A DNA stretch of 64,000 nucleotides from UTCHB3 sp008363265 (GCA_045863055.1 BTUW01000020.1:25495-89494); one strand, 5' to 3'. Shown: positions 52,152-60,898, counted from the first letter of the stretch. Notes: generated by a model from the sequence alone, not told the origin. Numbers and translations are program-made.

Positions 52152-53609
52152 ATGAGTAAAAAAATATCGGTTTTCCTCCCTTACAACGGGGGAGAACATA
52201 CACAGAGAACTGTTAACTCACTGAACGCCACAGGCGTTGTCGAAAAAATATTCCTCCTCACCACAAAGGAAGGGCTTGCCCCTCTCCCCGGCGCGGAACT
52301 CTTCAGCGTCGACTCCATCCAGTCTTCCGCGGGAATAATGAAAATGGTGGAAGCCGCCGCAACACCTTATTTTGCCTATATTAAACAGGATACTATCATC
52401 GAGCCCGGACAGTTCGGTTTCGAAAGAATGCTTTATGTAGCTGACGCCACTTCAGCTGCGATGGTTTACTCCGACTATTATGAGATCAAAGAGGAAGTCT
52501 CGGCACCACATCCCGTTATCGACTATCAGGCAGGCAGCCTCCGTGACGATTTCAACTTCGGCTATCTGATGCTTTTCGATACCGCCATCGCGAAAAAAGC
52601 CGTGGCCGATACTGCTGATGAAAAGTTCGATTTCGCCGGAGTTTACAGCCTCAGACTCGCTGTCTCACGATTCGGCGAACTCGTAAGAGTTGGTGAATAT
52701 CTCTATTCATCGATCGAGTTCGATACCCGCAGATCTGGAGAGAAACTTTTCGACTATGTCGATCCCCGTAACCGCGGCGTGCAGATCGAAATGGAAGCTG
52801 CCTGTACCAACCACCTGAAAAAGATCGGCGCCTTCCTGACTCCCGATAACTTCAAAAGTATCGATTTTACCAAAACAGATTTTGAGTTCACTGCTTCCGT
52901 TATCATCCCCGTTAGGAACCGAGTAACCACCGTTGCCGATGCCATCGGCTCCGTTCTCAATCAGAAAACCGACTTCCCATTCAACCTTATTGTGGTTGAT
53001 AACCATTCAACAGACGGCACAACTGAAAAGATCAATGAGTTCGCTTCCGATCCCCGCCTGATCCATGTGATCCCCGAAAGAAATGACCTCGGTATCGGCG
53101 GCTGCTGGAACCTCGGCGTTCACAATGAAAAATGCGGTATGTTCGCCGTTCAGCTCGACAGCGATGACCTCTATAACAACGAGAATACCCTCCAGACCAT
53201 AGTTGACACCTTTAAGAAAGAGAAATGTGCCATGGTCATTGGTACTTATCAGATGACCAACTTCAAACTTGAAGAGATACCTCCCGGAATCATCGATCAC
53301 AAAGAGTGGACTGATGACAACGGCCCGAACAACGCACTCAGGATCAACGGGCTCGGTGCCCCACGCGCGTTCTATACACCGGTTCTCCGCGAGATCAAGA
53401 TCCCGAATGTGTCATATGGTGAAGATTACGGTGTCGGCCTCGCCATTTCACGTCAGTACCGTATCGGCAGGATCTACCACCCCGTCTATCTCTGCAGAAG
53501 ATGGGAAGGCAACTCCGACTCGGCACTTTCAGTTCAGCAGGTCAACGCTCACAACTGGTACAAGGACAAACTCCGTACCTTCGAGCTGAAGGCCAGACTT
53601 AAAAAATAG
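52152..53609 (+). CDS. Glycosyltransferase with two GT2-like domains
   Basis: 485 residues. The C-terminal half (about 240-400) is a canonical GT-A family 2 domain: FEFTASVIIPVRNRVTTVAD, LIVVDNHSTDGT, GIGGCWNLGVHN, metal-binding AVQLDSDDLYN and acceptor-side YGEDYGVGLAISRQYR. The N-terminal half looks like a second, weaker GT2-like unit (KISVFLPYNGGEHTQRTVNS, YFAYIKQDTIIEPGQFGFER, AMVYSDYYEI). The first unit may be structural or use another donor. No signal peptide. CGGAG precedes the ATG. Role probably in surface glycan or protein glycosylation; acceptor unknown. Confidence 0.85.
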   Translation: MSKKISVFLPYNGGEHTQRTVNSLNATGVVEKIFLLTTKEGLAPLPGAELFSVDSIQSSAGIMKMVEAAATPYFAYIKQDTIIEPGQFGFERMLYVADATSAAMVYSDYYEIKEEVSAPHPVIDYQAGSLRDDFNFGYLMLFDTAIAKKAVADTADEKFDFAGVYSLRLAVSRFGELVRVGEYLYSSIEFDTRRSGEKLFDYVDPRNRGVQIEMEAACTNHLKKIGAFLTPDNFKSIDFTKTDFEFTASVIIPVRNRVTTVADAIGSVLNQKTDFPFNLIVVDNHSTDGTTEKINEFASDPRLIHVIPERNDLGIGGCWNLGVHNEKCGMFAVQLDSDDLYNNENTLQTIVDTFKKEKCAMVIGTYQMTNFKLEEIPPGIIDHKEWTDDNGPNNALRINGLGAPRAFYTPVLREIKIPNVSYGEDYGVGLAISRQYRIGRIYHPVYLCRRWEGNSDSALSVQQVNAHNWYKDKLRTFELKARLKK

Positions 53610-53611
53610 AT

Positions 53612-53733
53612 TTCAGTAGCGAGTGGCGAGTGGTGAGTAGCGAGAAATCAGTAGCGATCCGCCGCGGCGGATCACCACTCAAAAACTCATTACTGAAACC
53701 TCACTACTCGCTACTCTTAACTCACTACTGAAA
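53612..53733. repeat. Word repeat with inverted arms and 18-bp palindrome
   Basis: Left arm words TAGCGAGTGGCGAGTGG, right arm words CTCACTACTCGCTACTC, roughly reverse complements. They flank a perfect palindrome GATCCGCCGCGGCGGATC at 53656-53673. The unit fills the whole gap between the GT2 and CitE-like genes. A partial relative (GATCCGCCGGTGCGGA) occurs at about 56033. Confidence 0.8.
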
Positions 53734-54624
53734 ATGCACAGATCAATCCTCTCAGTCCCCGGACACATTGCTAAAATGCACATAAAGGCCGCTGCCTCTG
53801 ATGCCGGTGTGGTGATGCTCGACCTCGAAGACAGCGTCCCTCTCGCCGAAAAAGAAAACGCGCGCCTTACGGTTATCAACTCGGTAAATTCTCTCGATTG
53901 GGGTGGTAAACTCCTTTCGATCAGGATCAATCAGCCGGGAAACCGTTTCGCCTACAGGGATATTATTGAAATAATCCCGCAATGCGCTGAAAAACTGAGT
54001 TCGATCGTCATTCCAAAGGTTTCTACCCCGGCTGACATTCACTTCGTTGAAAGGCTCCTCGAATCCCTCGAGGATGAGCACGGGATAACCAACAGGGTAT
54101 CGCTCGAACCGTCGATCGAAGACCCGCTCGGTCTGGAGAATGTATCGGAGATCGCCGGGGCCTCAAGAAGAAATATCTCACTTGTTTTCGGAATCGCTGA
54201 TTTCTCTTCGGCGATCGGTGCGAAGTTCTATTCGATCTCGGGTCACGGCGAAAATGAAGACTTCTACCCCGGTCACCGCTGGCACTATGTACTCTCGCGA
54301 ATGTTGGTTGCCGCAAAAGCCCGCGACCTGATGGTGATCGACGCGCCTTACGGCAATTTCAAAGACCCGGCGGGACTGAAGCGAAGCGCGGAGCTCGCAG
54401 CCGCATTGGGAGTGGATGGGAAATGGGCGATCCACCCGGAGCAGATAGAGATGATAAATGAAGTCTTCTCCCCCTCACCGGAGGAGATCGAAAGGGCTAA
54501 AAGAGTTATCGAGGCTCACGAAAAAGCGCAGAAGGAAGGTAAAGGTGCCGTCGAACTCGATGGCCGCATGATCGACTCCGCAACCATCCGTCTCGCCCGC
54601 ACCACCCTGCAAAAGGTTAAATAA
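53734..54624 (+). CDS. HpcH/HpaI aldolase-citrate lyase family protein, CitE-like
   Basis: 296 residues, TIM-barrel lyase of the CitE/malyl-CoA lyase type. N terminus HRSILSVPGHIAKMHIKAA, Asp-Glu pair in VVMLDLEDSVPLAEKENAR, substrate Arg in LLSIRINQPG, Mg-binding Glu in VSLEPSIEDPLGLENVSEIA (ETA in many relatives reads EPS here), LVFGIADFSSAIGA and KWAIHPEQIEMINEVFSPS. It would cleave or form a C-C bond with an acyl-CoA or 2-keto acid. No citF or citD genes adjoin, so it is not citrate lyase; a malyl-CoA or citramalyl-CoA lyase role is more likely. Confidence 0.9.
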   Translation: MHRSILSVPGHIAKMHIKAAASDAGVVMLDLEDSVPLAEKENARLTVINSVNSLDWGGKLLSIRINQPGNRFAYRDIIEIIPQCAEKLSSIVIPKVSTPADIHFVERLLESLEDEHGITNRVSLEPSIEDPLGLENVSEIAGASRRNISLVFGIADFSSAIGAKFYSISGHGENEDFYPGHRWHYVLSRMLVAAKARDLMVIDAPYGNFKDPAGLKRSAELAAALGVDGKWAIHPEQIEMINEVFSPSPEEIERAKRVIEAHEKAQKEGKGAVELDGRMIDSATIRLARTTLQKVK

Positions 54625-54629
54625 AATGG

Positions 54630-54715
54630 TTACACGGATTTTTGGGATTAAACACGGATTTCACAGATTATTTATCTATGGAATCCGTGTAAAATCCGTG
54701 TAATCCGCGTAACTT
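54630..54715. repeat. Word repeat with inverted ACACGGATTT / AAATCCGTGT arms
   Basis: TTACACGGATTT at 54630-54641 is the reverse complement of AAATCCGTGTAA at 54692-54703, and further copies of ACACGGATTT and AATCCGTGT lie between and after. It fills the gap between convergent genes and may serve as a terminator structure. Words are shared with 39774-39908. Confidence 0.85.
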
Positions 54716-54723
54716 TTCACAAA

Positions 54724-55353
54724 CTACTCTATTACCTCAAAGATGGATTCAAGAGGCAGTTTCTCTCTGGCGGGGAGGGTCTCAAGAGGTTTACCAACTG
54801 CAATGCATGCAGCAAGTTTGTAGGGCTCCTTCACTCCAAGCAACGGTTCCAGTTCCTCCCTGGCAACAAGCAGTCCAGTAAGCCAGCAGCAGCCGTAACC
54901 CATGCCGGTGGCTGCAAGCATGATATTCTCGATCGATGCTCCGATACTCTGCACGTCAGGATAGTTCCGCATCCTGTTCATCTCTTCATGGGTAAGACCC
55001 GATGCTTCAAGAATAGTGTCGACTATCGCATCGTAGGGGCGCATCTGAACGGCGATCACCGCGGGAGCGTCAGTGAACACTGTCGAAAAATGCGAAACTG
55101 TTGTTTTTATCTTTTCACCTTTCTTATCGGCTCCCGCGTTCAAAAGATCGGCGATCTTCTGATTTACGATATCAGACATTTTGGTGATAACATCCTGATT
55201 CGTCACAGCCGTAAATTTCCATAACTGCGCGTTGTTTATGCTCGGAGCAAGACCGGCCAGGCGGACCATCTCTTTAATATCTTCCAGTGGTATTCTTTCG
55301 GGCTTGAAGTGTCTCACACTTCTGCGTCTTTCAATAGCTTCTCTGATTTCCAT
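54724..55353 (-). CDS. Nitroreductase-family FMN oxidoreductase
   Basis: 209 residues. N terminus EAIERRRSVRHFKPERIP with the FMN-binding Arg-Arg-Ser-x-Arg, LAGLAPSINNAQLWKFTAVT (the usual APSxxNxQPW motif with Leu-Trp for Pro-Trp), VQSIGASIENIMLAATGMGY and GCCWLTG near residue 155, and the C-terminal LAACIAVGKPLE. Flavin-dependent NAD(P)H oxidoreductase of the cytoplasm; natural substrate unknown. Stand-alone, convergent with the CitE-like gene across a repeat region. Confidence 0.92.
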   Translation of the reverse strand: MEIREAIERRRSVRHFKPERIPLEDIKEMVRLAGLAPSINNAQLWKFTAVTNQDVITKMSDIVNQKIADLLNAGADKKGEKIKTTVSHFSTVFTDAPAVIAVQMRPYDAIVDTILEASGLTHEEMNRMRNYPDVQSIGASIENIMLAATGMGYGCCWLTGLLVAREELEPLLGVKEPYKLAACIAVGKPLETLPAREKLPLESIFEVIE

Positions 55354-55574
55354 AAAATCCTCAAATTGTATGGCTAAACTTAATCATTTCATCTCTCCTC
55401 TAAAAATGAATGTATTCACTTTTTATTCTCTCACATTAGTAAAACCGGTGCCACTTCAATTCAACTGCTACTTGGAATAAGGAAGTGACCAATGGTCGAA
55501 GATTTGTTGCCAATTACCCGCGTTTTATTTATTTTGCGCTTATATTCTAATTTCATACGAAACGGAGATCAAAG

Positions 55575-56027
55575 ATGAAAGTAAACACCTACGAAGAAAT
55601 GCTGCAGGTGGCAATAGAAGAGGCAAGGATCGGTCTATCTGAAGGGGGCATACCCATTGGCGGAGCGATTTTTGACCTTGAAGGGAACCTCGTCGGTCGC
55701 GGACACAACCGCCGCATTCAGGAGGACGACCCCTCCATCCATGGTGAAACCGATGCCTTCCGCAAAGCCGGTCGCCAAAAAACCTACCGCGACAAGATCC
55801 TTGTAACCACCCTCGCGCCATGCTGGTACTGCTCGGGGCTTGCCCGCCAGTTCAACTTCAAAAAAGTCATCGTGGGTGAATCTGTCAACTTCGACGGCGG
55901 CGTGAAATGGCTCCGCGAAGCCGGCATCGAAGTGATCGATATGAACTCACAGGAGTGTATCGACATGCTGAAAGACTATATCACCAAAAATCCTGAAGTA
56001 TGGAATGAGGATATTGGGGAGGAATGA
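55575..56027 (+). CDS. Cytosine deaminase, yeast Fcy1-type
   Basis: 150-residue zinc deaminase of the CDA superfamily. Zinc ligands and catalytic Glu lie in SIHGETDAFRKAG and LAPCWYCSGL. The C-terminal half (VIVGESVNFDGGVKWLREAG, then NPEVWNEDIGEE) closely follows yeast cytosine deaminase, whose C terminus also ends with a W-x-EDIGE motif. It should convert cytosine to uracil in pyrimidine salvage. Bacterial cytosine deaminase is usually the unrelated CodA amidohydrolase, so this type is less common. GGAG lies before the ATG. Guanine or other base deaminase activity is the main alternative. Confidence 0.88.
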   Translation: MKVNTYEEMLQVAIEEARIGLSEGGIPIGGAIFDLEGNLVGRGHNRRIQEDDPSIHGETDAFRKAGRQKTYRDKILVTTLAPCWYCSGLARQFNFKKVIVGESVNFDGGVKWLREAGIEVIDMNSQECIDMLKDYITKNPEVWNEDIGEE

Positions 56028-56160
56028 GTGATGATCCGCCGGTGCGGAATGAGCGATGAGTTGAGTTAACTTTTCAGCCGTTCCAGGCGCTGAAGAATCT
56101 TTCTTCACCCCAATATGCAATAGATCACAGTATCGCATTTTACGGTTGTTGCATTTTTCA

Positions 56161-56191
56161 CTTGACATCAATCTAAAAAATCATATATTTG
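56161..56191 (+). promoter_or_regulatory. Promoter of the LacI-regulated T9SS genes
   Basis: CTTG (56161-56164), a 19-nt spacer and TATATTTG (56184-56191), an exact TAnnTTTG match. TTGACA at 56162-56167 with a 16-nt spacer to TATATT also fits a sigma-70 type promoter. Transcription would start near 56197, just at the first operator. Confidence 0.65.
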
Positions 56192-56199
56192 CACTTCAA

Positions 56200-56239
56200 A
56201 TGTAAGCGCTTACATAAGAAAAAATGTAAGCGCTTACAT
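56200..56239. promoter_or_regulatory. Two identical LacI-family operators
   Basis: Perfect 16-bp palindrome ATGTAAGCGCTTACAT at 56200-56215 and again at 56224-56239, centres 24 bp apart. The TGxAAGCGCTTxCA form with central CG is the classic LacI/GalR operator. The pair lies directly downstream of the promoter, so bound repressor would block initiation or elongation. A related site precedes the lacI-type gene at 60899-60912. Confidence 0.88.
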
Positions 56240-56275
56240 ACGGGTTTTTGATCAACTATATTAAACGGAGAATCC

Positions 56276-58009
56276 ATGAAAAAAGTTACTTTTTTCGCAC
56301 TTTTTCTCGCCTTTTTGGCAGGATCGTCGTTCGCTCAGTTTGTGAATGGTCCCGCGGCCGAAGGCGTGCTCGGACAGCTTGATTACATTACGCTTACAGG
56401 CGGAACAGCGATCAACAAGTTCAACGGTCCAAATGGTGTATTTTTTGACAACAGAACCGGCAAGATCTGGGTCGCCGACAGAGGCAACCACAGAGTTCTA
56501 AGGTTCTCGAGTGTTAATGCCTATGTTAACGGTTCGGATGCCGAACTTGTTATCGGACAGCCTGACTTCACAACCAATACTTCAGGCCTTTCTGCGGTAA
56601 AGATGAACAATCCCATTTGCGCGATCGTCGATGGTAACGGTACCCTTTGGGTTAGTGAATACGGAAACAACCGTGTTACAAGATGGGACAATGCCGACAA
56701 TCTCGTTAACGGTGATACAGCCGACGGTGTGCTCGGTCAGCCTGATTTTGTTACCAGCTCCGCCGCAACCGCTCAGAACAAGTTCAGCGGACCTGCGGGA
56801 ATCTTCGTGGAAGCCAACGGCACACTCTGGGTAAGCAACTTCAATATCCACAGAATTCTCCGCTTCCAGAACGCTGCAACCCTTGCGAACGGTGCGAATG
56901 CCGACCTCGTACTCGGTCAGCCGGACTTTGTCACCGGCACTTCAGGTCTTACAGCATTCAAAATGAACAACGCTAACGGTGTATATGTAGATATCCTCGG
57001 AAACCTCTGGGTTAGTGAATATACCAACAGACGCGTTATGAAGTTCAACAACGCCGCCACCCTTGTAAGCGGTGACACCGCCGACGCTGTGCTCGGTCAG
57101 CCTGACTTTACAACCAATACCTCCAACACTACGCAGGCAGGTTCAGGAAGCGTTAGATGGGTAACCGGCGACATCCTCGGCAATCTCTATGTTGTTCAGG
57201 AAACCAACAACCGTATCTCTGTTTTCCTTCAGGCTGCAACACTCGCCAACGGCGCCAACGCTGATTATGTTATTGGTCAGCCCGATTTCGTTACCGGCAC
57301 CGGCCTTAATCCCCCGACCCAGAACTCACTCAGAACCCCCCGCGGTGCTTCCGTTGACAACGTGAACAAAAAACTATGGGTTACCGACTGGGCAAATAAC
57401 CGTGTTCTCAGATATGACATCTCAAGCCTCGTTCCGGTCGAACTTGCTTCATTCTCGGCTTCGGTTACCGCCGCAGGAGTGGAACTGAAATGGACCACTG
57501 CAACTGAGACAAACAACTTCGGATTCTCGATCGAGAGAAGAAGCGAAAACTCCGACTTTACAGAGATCGGCTTCGTAAAAGGCAATGGTACTTCAACAGT
57601 CACCAACAGCTACTCATTTGTCGATACAAGACCTCTCGAAGGAGCGGTCTACTACCGTCTGAAACAGATCGACCTCGACGGTTCGGTGAGCTACTCGAAC
57701 GAGATCATGGCTGACAATTCCGGCGCGATCAATGGTTTCCACCTTTATGGCAACTATCCCAATCCGTTCAACCCTTCAACCACTATCTCTTTCAACCTCT
57801 CTGAAAAAGAGAACGTGAGAGTGATCGTCCGCGACATACTCGGAAGTGAAGTGGCGGAAATTTTCAACGGTATCGCAGCCCCTGGCATCAACCGCGTTCA
57901 GTGGAACGGCAGCAATTCAGCCGGTCAGATGGTGAACTCGGGTGTTTATTTCTACTCGGTTGAAGTGAATGGCAAATTCTTCACCGGTAAAATGATCCTT
58001 AACAAGTAG
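56276..58009 (+). CDS. Secreted NHL-like repeat protein with T9SS sorting domain
   Basis: 577 residues. Signal peptide (MKKVTFFALFLAFLAGSSFA), then about six NHL-type propeller repeats of about 55 residues with the recurring units LGQPDFVTGTSGLTAFKMNN and LWVSEYGNNRVTRWDNAD. After about residue 385 come the VELASFSASV beta domain and the sorting domain NYPNPFNPSTTISFNLSEKE. Repeats are similar enough to suggest recent internal duplication. It is first of a two-gene unit controlled by twin LacI-type operators, 8 nt before the SGNH hydrolase gene. It probably binds a surface glycan or protein partner outside the cell; the ligand is not known. Confidence 0.9.
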   Translation: MKKVTFFALFLAFLAGSSFAQFVNGPAAEGVLGQLDYITLTGGTAINKFNGPNGVFFDNRTGKIWVADRGNHRVLRFSSVNAYVNGSDAELVIGQPDFTTNTSGLSAVKMNNPICAIVDGNGTLWVSEYGNNRVTRWDNADNLVNGDTADGVLGQPDFVTSSAATAQNKFSGPAGIFVEANGTLWVSNFNIHRILRFQNAATLANGANADLVLGQPDFVTGTSGLTAFKMNNANGVYVDILGNLWVSEYTNRRVMKFNNAATLVSGDTADAVLGQPDFTTNTSNTTQAGSGSVRWVTGDILGNLYVVQETNNRISVFLQAATLANGANADYVIGQPDFVTGTGLNPPTQNSLRTPRGASVDNVNKKLWVTDWANNRVLRYDISSLVPVELASFSASVTAAGVELKWTTATETNNFGFSIERRSENSDFTEIGFVKGNGTSTVTNSYSFVDTRPLEGAVYYRLKQIDLDGSVSYSNEIMADNSGAINGFHLYGNYPNPFNPSTTISFNLSEKENVRVIVRDILGSEVAEIFNGIAAPGINRVQWNGSNSAGQMVNSGVYFYSVEVNGKFFTGKMILNK

Positions 58010-58017
58010 GCACCGAA

Positions 58018-59796
58018 ATGTTAAGATCATTCAAAATATTTATTGCTTTTGCATTCCTCGCCTGCACTGCACATGTGCAGGCGCAGGACTACCTGTTCTT
58101 CACGGACAGCGATATCCCAAACTACTACGACCCGAGTTACCTCCAGGTAACCTCCCCCAGCGAGTTGCTTACTGTTAACAGTGTGAAGTTCCCGGTTGTA
58201 GCGGATACTTTTTACGCTGGAACCAACGGTTTGAAACTTCAGTACAGATCAATGACCGGTGGCGATTGGGTAGCCGCGGTTGCCGCCCCCGGCTGGCCGG
58301 GAAGGGATGCAACTCTGAAAGACTCGATAGTCTTCATGGTTTATTCAAAAGTAGCCGTGAGCGCAGCTGATCTGCCGAAAATTTTTGTTGAAGATCTCTC
58401 AAACCAGCGTTCAACCAAGATTCCACTTTCGCTCTACAATCCACAAGGCATACCTGCCGGACAGTGGACCCTCCTCTGGGCCCCTCTTGATACGTTCAAA
58501 CGGAACCCGGGCGGGTGCGACCTGACAAGAATAAAGACGATCTTCTTCGGGCAGTCTGTCGCCGATGGTGTTCAGCAAACCCTGTTCCTTGACAACATCA
58601 AAATGACGGGCGGAGCATCGATATACGACTACAATTATATTGTTGTCCTCGGCTCATCGACTTCTGCGGGAACAGGCGCGAATCCCCCGGACAGCGCATA
58701 TGTCAACCGTGTAAGAGCCCACATCGCCGGCGTTGATACAACCTACAAGGTACTTAACCTCGCCGTGGGTGGCTTCACTTCGTACCATGTGATGCCGACA
58801 GGCTTCGTTCCCCCGGGTGGAAGACCAACTCCGAGGGCCACGAACAACATCACATACGCTCTCGAGTACAACCCGAAAGCGATCTTTATAAACCTCCCTT
58901 CGAATGATGCCGCAAGCAGCTATCCGATGTCAGAGCAGATCGCAAACTATGATACCCTTGTCGCGGTTGCAAACAGAAGAAATGTTAAACTTTGGATCAC
59001 AACAACCCAGCCCAGAAACCTGTCGACCCAGGCACAGCTTGATCTCCTGACAGGAATGAGAGACTCTGTGTTCACAAGATACGCCCCCTATGCTGTTGAT
59101 TTTTGGACAACGCTTGCTCAGCCAAACGGGTTTATTGTTCCTGAATTCAATTCCGGCGATGGTATCCACCTGAACAACGCCGGGCACCGGCTGCTCTACC
59201 AACGCGCCATCGAGGTAATACTACCCATACTTGTACCCGTGGAACTGGTGAGCTTTATAGGCACACGCACCGGGAATGATGTGGTGCTCCAGTGGATCAC
59301 AGGCACTGAGGCTAATAATTACGGTTTCGAAGTGCAGAGGAGTTCGAACAAGACTGACTTCGAGACGATCAGCTTCGTTGAGGGTTCAGGTACAACTGCC
59401 TCCCCGACGAGTTATAGTTTCACTGACGGTACCGCTCAGAAAGAGCAGACATGGTATTATCGCCTGAAGCAGATCGACTATGACGGCACCTCATCCTATT
59501 CAGGATTGGCGGAAGTGGAGGCCGAACTGCCGGTCGGGTTTTTTCTATTTCAGAACTACCCCAATCCGTTCAATCCCGTGACCACAGTATCATTCACTCT
59601 CCCGAATGCGATGAATGCAGATCTGAAACTCTATGACATCACCGGCAAGGAAGTGGCCACTATTTTCTCAGGCGAACTCCCGCAGGGATATCACAGTGTG
59701 AAGATCGACGGTACTAAACTTTCTTCAGGTGTGTATACTTGCAGACTTGTGGCGGGTGAGTATTCATCAACTATAAAGCTTTCCCTCTTGAAGTAA
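58018..59796 (+). CDS. Secreted SGNH/GDSL hydrolase with T9SS sorting domain
   Basis: 592 residues. Signal peptide (MLRSFKIFIAFAFLACTAHV), an N-terminal beta-sandwich (about 30-200) that looks like a carbohydrate-binding module, and an SGNH esterase domain (about 205-405). That domain has the nucleophile block YIVVLGSSTSAGTG, Gly in NLAVGGFTS, Asn in INLPSNDAAS and Asp-x-x-His in GDGIHLNNAGH. The VELVSFIGTR beta domain and a sorting domain with NYPNPFNPVTTVSFTLPNAM follow. Probable extracellular acetyl- or acyl-esterase acting on polysaccharide. Cotranscribed with the NHL-repeat gene under LacI-type control; a terminator follows. Confidence 0.88.
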   Translation: MLRSFKIFIAFAFLACTAHVQAQDYLFFTDSDIPNYYDPSYLQVTSPSELLTVNSVKFPVVADTFYAGTNGLKLQYRSMTGGDWVAAVAAPGWPGRDATLKDSIVFMVYSKVAVSAADLPKIFVEDLSNQRSTKIPLSLYNPQGIPAGQWTLLWAPLDTFKRNPGGCDLTRIKTIFFGQSVADGVQQTLFLDNIKMTGGASIYDYNYIVVLGSSTSAGTGANPPDSAYVNRVRAHIAGVDTTYKVLNLAVGGFTSYHVMPTGFVPPGGRPTPRATNNITYALEYNPKAIFINLPSNDAASSYPMSEQIANYDTLVAVANRRNVKLWITTTQPRNLSTQAQLDLLTGMRDSVFTRYAPYAVDFWTTLAQPNGFIVPEFNSGDGIHLNNAGHRLLYQRAIEVILPILVPVELVSFIGTRTGNDVVLQWITGTEANNYGFEVQRSSNKTDFETISFVEGSGTTASPTSYSFTDGTAQKEQTWYYRLKQIDYDGTSSYSGLAEVEAELPVGFFLFQNYPNPFNPVTTVSFTLPNAMNADLKLYDITGKEVATIFSGELPQGYHSVKIDGTKLSSGVYTCRLVAGEYSSTIKLSLLK

Positions 59797-59821
59797 TAAA
59801 CGGTTACACAAGAGTGTTTCT

Positions 59822-59853
59822 GAGACCGGTCTTCCTGAAACCGGTCTCTTTTT
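59822..59853 (+). terminator. Terminator after the SGNH hydrolase gene
   Basis: 9-bp stem GAGACCGGT / ACCGGTCTC, 9-nt loop, followed by TTTTT. It separates the secreted-protein unit from the convergent lacI-type gene. Confidence 0.9.
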
Positions 59854-59862
59854 ATTTTAAAT

Positions 59863-60882
59863 TTATCTCGCGTGGGATGACGACTCCCTTCTCTTTAGTT
59901 CGGGAGCGATAACCATTCCCTTCGGGATATCCGAAACACTCTTTTCCGCGATCTGATCCATAAGCATCCTAAAAGCTGTCTCGCCGAATTTCTGTGTGTT
60001 AAGATAGACAGAACTCAGCGATGGACGGACCATCTGCGCGAATTCAATATCATCGAAGCCGCACATCGCCACATCACCGGGAACATTCACCCCGTTCTGT
60101 TGCATCCAGTTCAGGGCACCCAGCGCCATCGCGTCGTTCGATGAAAAAATGGCTGTGATATCCCTTCTTTTCCTAAAAAGCTCCTCGACTGCATTGTAGC
60201 CCGATATCTGGCGGAAGGTTCCGCTCAGCAGTTCAATATTACTCCTGGGGATACCGGCAGCGTCCGTGGCGTTAAGGAAACCTTCCATCCGCTCGAGCGC
60301 GTCAATATTTCCCTCCTCCCCCTTTATGTGTGCGATCTTTCTGTGCCCCATCGAGATCAGGTGTTCAGTTGCAAGCTTCGCGCCGGTAAAGTTATCAAGC
60401 ACCAGATCGACATGCTCCCTGTACCTCACAAACCGGCTGAGCAGAACCACGGGTATCCTTGGACACCGGCGGATGATCTCCTCTTTCAAACCCTCCTTGT
60501 GGTACATTAATATCAGTCCGTCAATCTTTGAACTGAGTTTTTTGAGCGTGGCAAAGAGCTCATCGGGCGAACCTTTCTGTCCGGCGACAACAATATCATA
60601 CCCACGGTCTTCAGCGAGCGCCTGCACCGAGTAGATCAGATCGGAGAAAAAATTACCATAAAGGATGGGAAGTACGATACCGATCGTCTCCTGTTTCCCG
60701 CCACTCAATCCCCGTGCGGAAGCGCTCGGTGTGAATCCCAGTTTCCGGGCCGCATCGAGCACATGCTTCACAGTTTTCTCAGTAACAAGGGGGCTCTTGT
60801 TGAATACCCGGGAAACAGTCGCTATCGATACTTCAGCCACACGGGCTACATCATAAATGGTCGGTTCTTTGTCTTGTTTCAT
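59863..60882 (-). CDS. LacI-family transcriptional regulator
   Basis: 339 residues. N-terminal helix-turn-helix and hinge: TIYDVARVAEVSIATVSRVF, then NKSPLVTEKTVKHVLDAARK and hinge LGFTPSASARGLSGGKQETI, whose hinge helix reads minor groove at the central CG. The periplasmic-binding-protein-like core covers about 60-335 (TIGIVLPILYGNFFSDLIY, AIFSSNDAMALGALNWM, MCGFDDIEFAQMVRPSLSSV) and would bind a sugar or related effector. Operators of matching symmetry lie before its own gene and before the T9SS unit at 56276, so it probably represses both, with release by a polysaccharide breakdown product. Confidence 0.95.
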   Translation of the reverse strand: MKQDKEPTIYDVARVAEVSIATVSRVFNKSPLVTEKTVKHVLDAARKLGFTPSASARGLSGGKQETIGIVLPILYGNFFSDLIYSVQALAEDRGYDIVVAGQKGSPDELFATLKKLSSKIDGLILMYHKEGLKEEIIRRCPRIPVVLLSRFVRYREHVDLVLDNFTGAKLATEHLISMGHRKIAHIKGEEGNIDALERMEGFLNATDAAGIPRSNIELLSGTFRQISGYNAVEELFRKRRDITAIFSSNDAMALGALNWMQQNGVNVPGDVAMCGFDDIEFAQMVRPSLSSVYLNTQKFGETAFRMLMDQIAEKSVSDIPKGMVIAPELKRRESSSHAR

Positions 60883-60898
60883 ATTAAAATATTTTTTC

